Of a stretch of DNA of 13,039 nt, positions 11,532-13,039 are shown piece by piece (position 1 is the stretch's first letter; each line of letters begins with the position of its first letter). This DNA comes from Thermodesulfovibrio sp. (GTDB lineage Bacteria > Nitrospirota > Thermodesulfovibrionia > Thermodesulfovibrionales > Thermodesulfovibrionaceae). The translations under genes were made by a program, and so were the position numbers. The notes below the pieces were generated by a model. That model worked only from the letters and a program-made list of their open reading frames with translations, had not been told where the DNA came from and made no database searches. Where the stretch lies: contig JAOAGB010000099.1 in the NCBI GenBank assembly GCA_026415995.1, forward strand, positions 1 to 13,039, read 5' to 3'.

Positions 11532-13039
11532 TTAATATTTGAATGACAAAATATGAAGAAGTGTTTCAAAGGGACTTTCTCCCTGAAGCAGCCTTCTTGG
11601 ATTAAAACCAAAGGGAGGCTTTACGAGTACAAATAATTTATCCGATGAAACAGCGTAATCGAGTATTTCACCTGACATTTCTTCTGTGATATCAGTTTGT
11701 TCAATTCCAATTCCTGTCCATTGAAGTAGTTGAAGCTTTGAACTTCTATAACCAAAAGTTGAAAGATTAACTAATCCCAAGAGAGGTTTCTTATCGATTA
11801 CGATTACACCATTACTTAGCGGTTTGATTCTACTTTGCACTTTCCATTTTCCGAGGCTTAGCATAGATACACCAGTTTGTTTTTCATACTGCAGTCCAAG
11901 ACCCATTGATTCAGTTGAACGCCAGAGAGGAATGCCTTTTTCGTTGTATACTGCCAGTGAACCATCCTCTTCCCATTTGAATATAGAATTACCAAGGGCA
12001 TAAAAATCGTAGATGTTTGCATTTATTGGCAGTTTAAAGGTTTGTAATTTGTCATATCCTGCTTTTAAAGGCTTTATATAAAATATTTCTCCCTCAAATC
12101 CCAATGACTGTGAAAATGCTTGTGCAATAAGTTTTCCATCATAAATTCTTAAAAACAAATCGTCAATTCTAAAGTCTTCTACAAACTCACTTTGTTTCCA
12201 TTTTATTATAGAAGAAATTATTCTATTGTCTTTTTTTATTGTTATTACTATTTCATCTTTACCATCCCTGTCAATGTCTCCCGTGTCAAACCAAAGAATA
12301 TCTCCACTTATAGGTATTAGATAATTACTTTTAAGTTTGAGATCCACATCTATAAGATAAAGACTAATTTCGCTATCAGAGGCTATTAAAATCTGATTAG
12401 GACTTATGCCATCAAAGTTACCAGTAGATATTCTATTAATACTTCTTGAAAGTCTGTAGGAAAGTAGTGTATGCCCCTCTGGAACTATTAGTGAAGCATA
12501 CTTTTTTCTTAACTCAGTTAGAGCAGTAGGTGTAAGTTCTATATCAGATTTCGATAGAAGTTTTTTATCTTTTGTCCAGTAAATCTCCTGAGAAATTTTT
12601 AAATTACCATCGGTTTTTGAAGGAATAAGTATTAATAAAATATCTGCGCCCTTATTGTCTTTTAAAAGTACTTCCTTATTATCAATGTTTACCGGTGCAT
12701 CAATAAGCTCAAATCTCTCTGTCTTTTTTAATTCTCTATAATATGCCTCACCAACTGCCCATTCAGTATTTGTTTGGGCATAGAGAATTTTAATTTTTGA
12801 TTTAGGTATTTTAAAAAGAATCTGATTACTTTTTGTTTTTAAATCCCCTTCAAGGATAATTGCACGAGAAAAATTATTCTCTATGCTTATAATTTCAGCG
12901 AAGCCGATGATTTTTTCAGACTTACCAATAACTTGTTTTGTAACAGGATGAATTAGCGGGACTGTTTCTTCAAAAAGAATCACTCTTTGTCCCTTTTTTA
13001 TGCCGTCTTTTAAGCCTTTATCTAAAATTAAAAAATCTG
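11532..13039 (-). CDS. FlgT_C-like/FG-GAP repeat protein of unknown function, 5' end off the window
   Basis: The frame is open from the right edge to the TAA at 11532-11534, giving 502 codons of a longer protein. A GTG at 12983 could be read as a start. However, the 18 codons before it continue the fold smoothly: LDKGLKDGIKKGQRVILFEE, then IHPVTKQVIG and a conserved-looking IIGFAEIISIENNFSRAIIL. This resembles the C-terminal beta-barrel of flagellar assembly protein T and related CsgG/FlgO-associated outer-membrane lipoproteins ('K-G-x-x-D-G-x-x-x-G-x-x-x'). A middle alpha/beta part follows (visible residues about 85-180). Then comes a beta-rich half with FG-GAP/VCBS-like calcium-loop motifs: GNFDG at 206-210 and DIDRDGKDEI at 254-263. 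I infer an exported, cell-envelope protein. The signal peptide would be off the window. It sits 2 bp upstream of uppS, in the place where pyrH-frr often lie. The function is unknown. Confidence 0.72.
   Translation of the reverse strand, partial: DFLILDKGLKDGIKKGQRVILFEETVPLIHPVTKQVIGKSEKIIGFAEIISIENNFSRAIILEGDLKTKSNQILFKIPKSKIKILYAQTNTEWAVGEAYYRELKKTERFELIDAPVNIDNKEVLLKDNKGADILLILIPSKTDGNLKISQEIYWTKDKKLLSKSDIELTPTALTELRKKYASLIVPEGHTLLSYRLSRSINRISTGNFDGISPNQILIASDSEISLYLIDVDLKLKSNYLIPISGDILWFDTGDIDRDGKDEIVITIKKDNRIISSIIKWKQSEFVEDFRIDDLFLRIYDGKLIAQAFSQSLGFEGEIFYIKPLKAGYDKLQTFKLPINANIYDFYALGNSIFKWEEDGSLAVYNEKGIPLWRSTESMGLGLQYEKQTGVSMLSLGKWKVQSRIKPLSNGVIVIDKKPLLGLVNLSTFGYRSSKLQLLQWTGIGIEQTDITEEMSGEILDYAVSSDKLFVLVKPPFGFNPRRLLQGESPFETLLHILSFKY

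Noticed and set aside
12981..12983. GTG as the start codon of the FG-GAP protein.
   Set aside because: The frame stays open to the window edge, and the 18 preceding codons complete a K-G-x-x-D-G-type barrel motif, so the gene very probably continues upstream. A purine-rich AAGGGA does precede the GTG, so this is not fully excluded.

Overview
The window looks like a chromosomal segment of an AT-rich, Gram-negative, probably thermophilic bacterium. The Gram-negative signs are an MlaE-type lipid-transport permease, a heptose-adenylyltransferase/KDO-8-phosphate-phosphatase fusion and an RseP-type protease. The thermophile hint comes from an endonuclease Q-like protein and Lys/Glu/Ile-rich proteins. 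My best guess is Nitrospirota, something like Thermodesulfovibrio. That is an inference from gene content and style, not a match I could run.

Layout. Positions 1-365 (minus) hold the N-terminal third of an mlaE permease running off the left edge. A 68-bp divergent intergenic region separates it from a lone plus-strand gene (434-1018), a single-domain homologue of plant DJ-1D glyoxalase III. That gene ends in a strong intrinsic terminator lying inside the 3' coding end of the convergent helicase gene. Everything from 13039 down to 1015 is on the minus strand and looks like one tightly packed operon. In transcription order it holds: an FlgT_C-like/FG-GAP protein (5' end off the window), uppS, cdsA, dxr (ispC), rseP, a Nudix hydrolase, the hldE-C/kdsC fusion, pgsA, plsY, queC, a PlsC-like acyltransferase, an endonuclease Q-like PHP protein and a short UvrD-type helicase. 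Neighbouring genes overlap by 1-20 bp or are separated by 2-9 bp.

Logic. The upstream part is the familiar uppS-cdsA-dxr-rseP envelope cluster: isoprenoid precursor, undecaprenyl carrier, CDP-diacylglycerol and envelope-stress protease. It is extended by LPS inner-core sugar activation (hldE/kdsC) and phospholipid synthesis (plsY, pgsA, PlsC-like), with queC inserted between the two acyltransferases. The tail is a two-gene DNA-repair module: a putative deaminated-base endonuclease followed 2 bp later by a superfamily 1 helicase. Both proteins end exactly in Q-x-x-L-F, which resembles the bacterial sliding-clamp-binding motif. This module, which may also have its own leaderless promoter, is the most interesting part of the window.

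Start corrections made here: rseP starts at 8901, not at the upstream TTG; dxr starts with TTG and cdsA with GTG (or TTG); the FG-GAP protein is open at its 5' end and does not start at the GTG at 12983. There is no gene-free stretch above 300 bp. I see no tRNA, rRNA, CRISPR, insertion sequence or attachment site.
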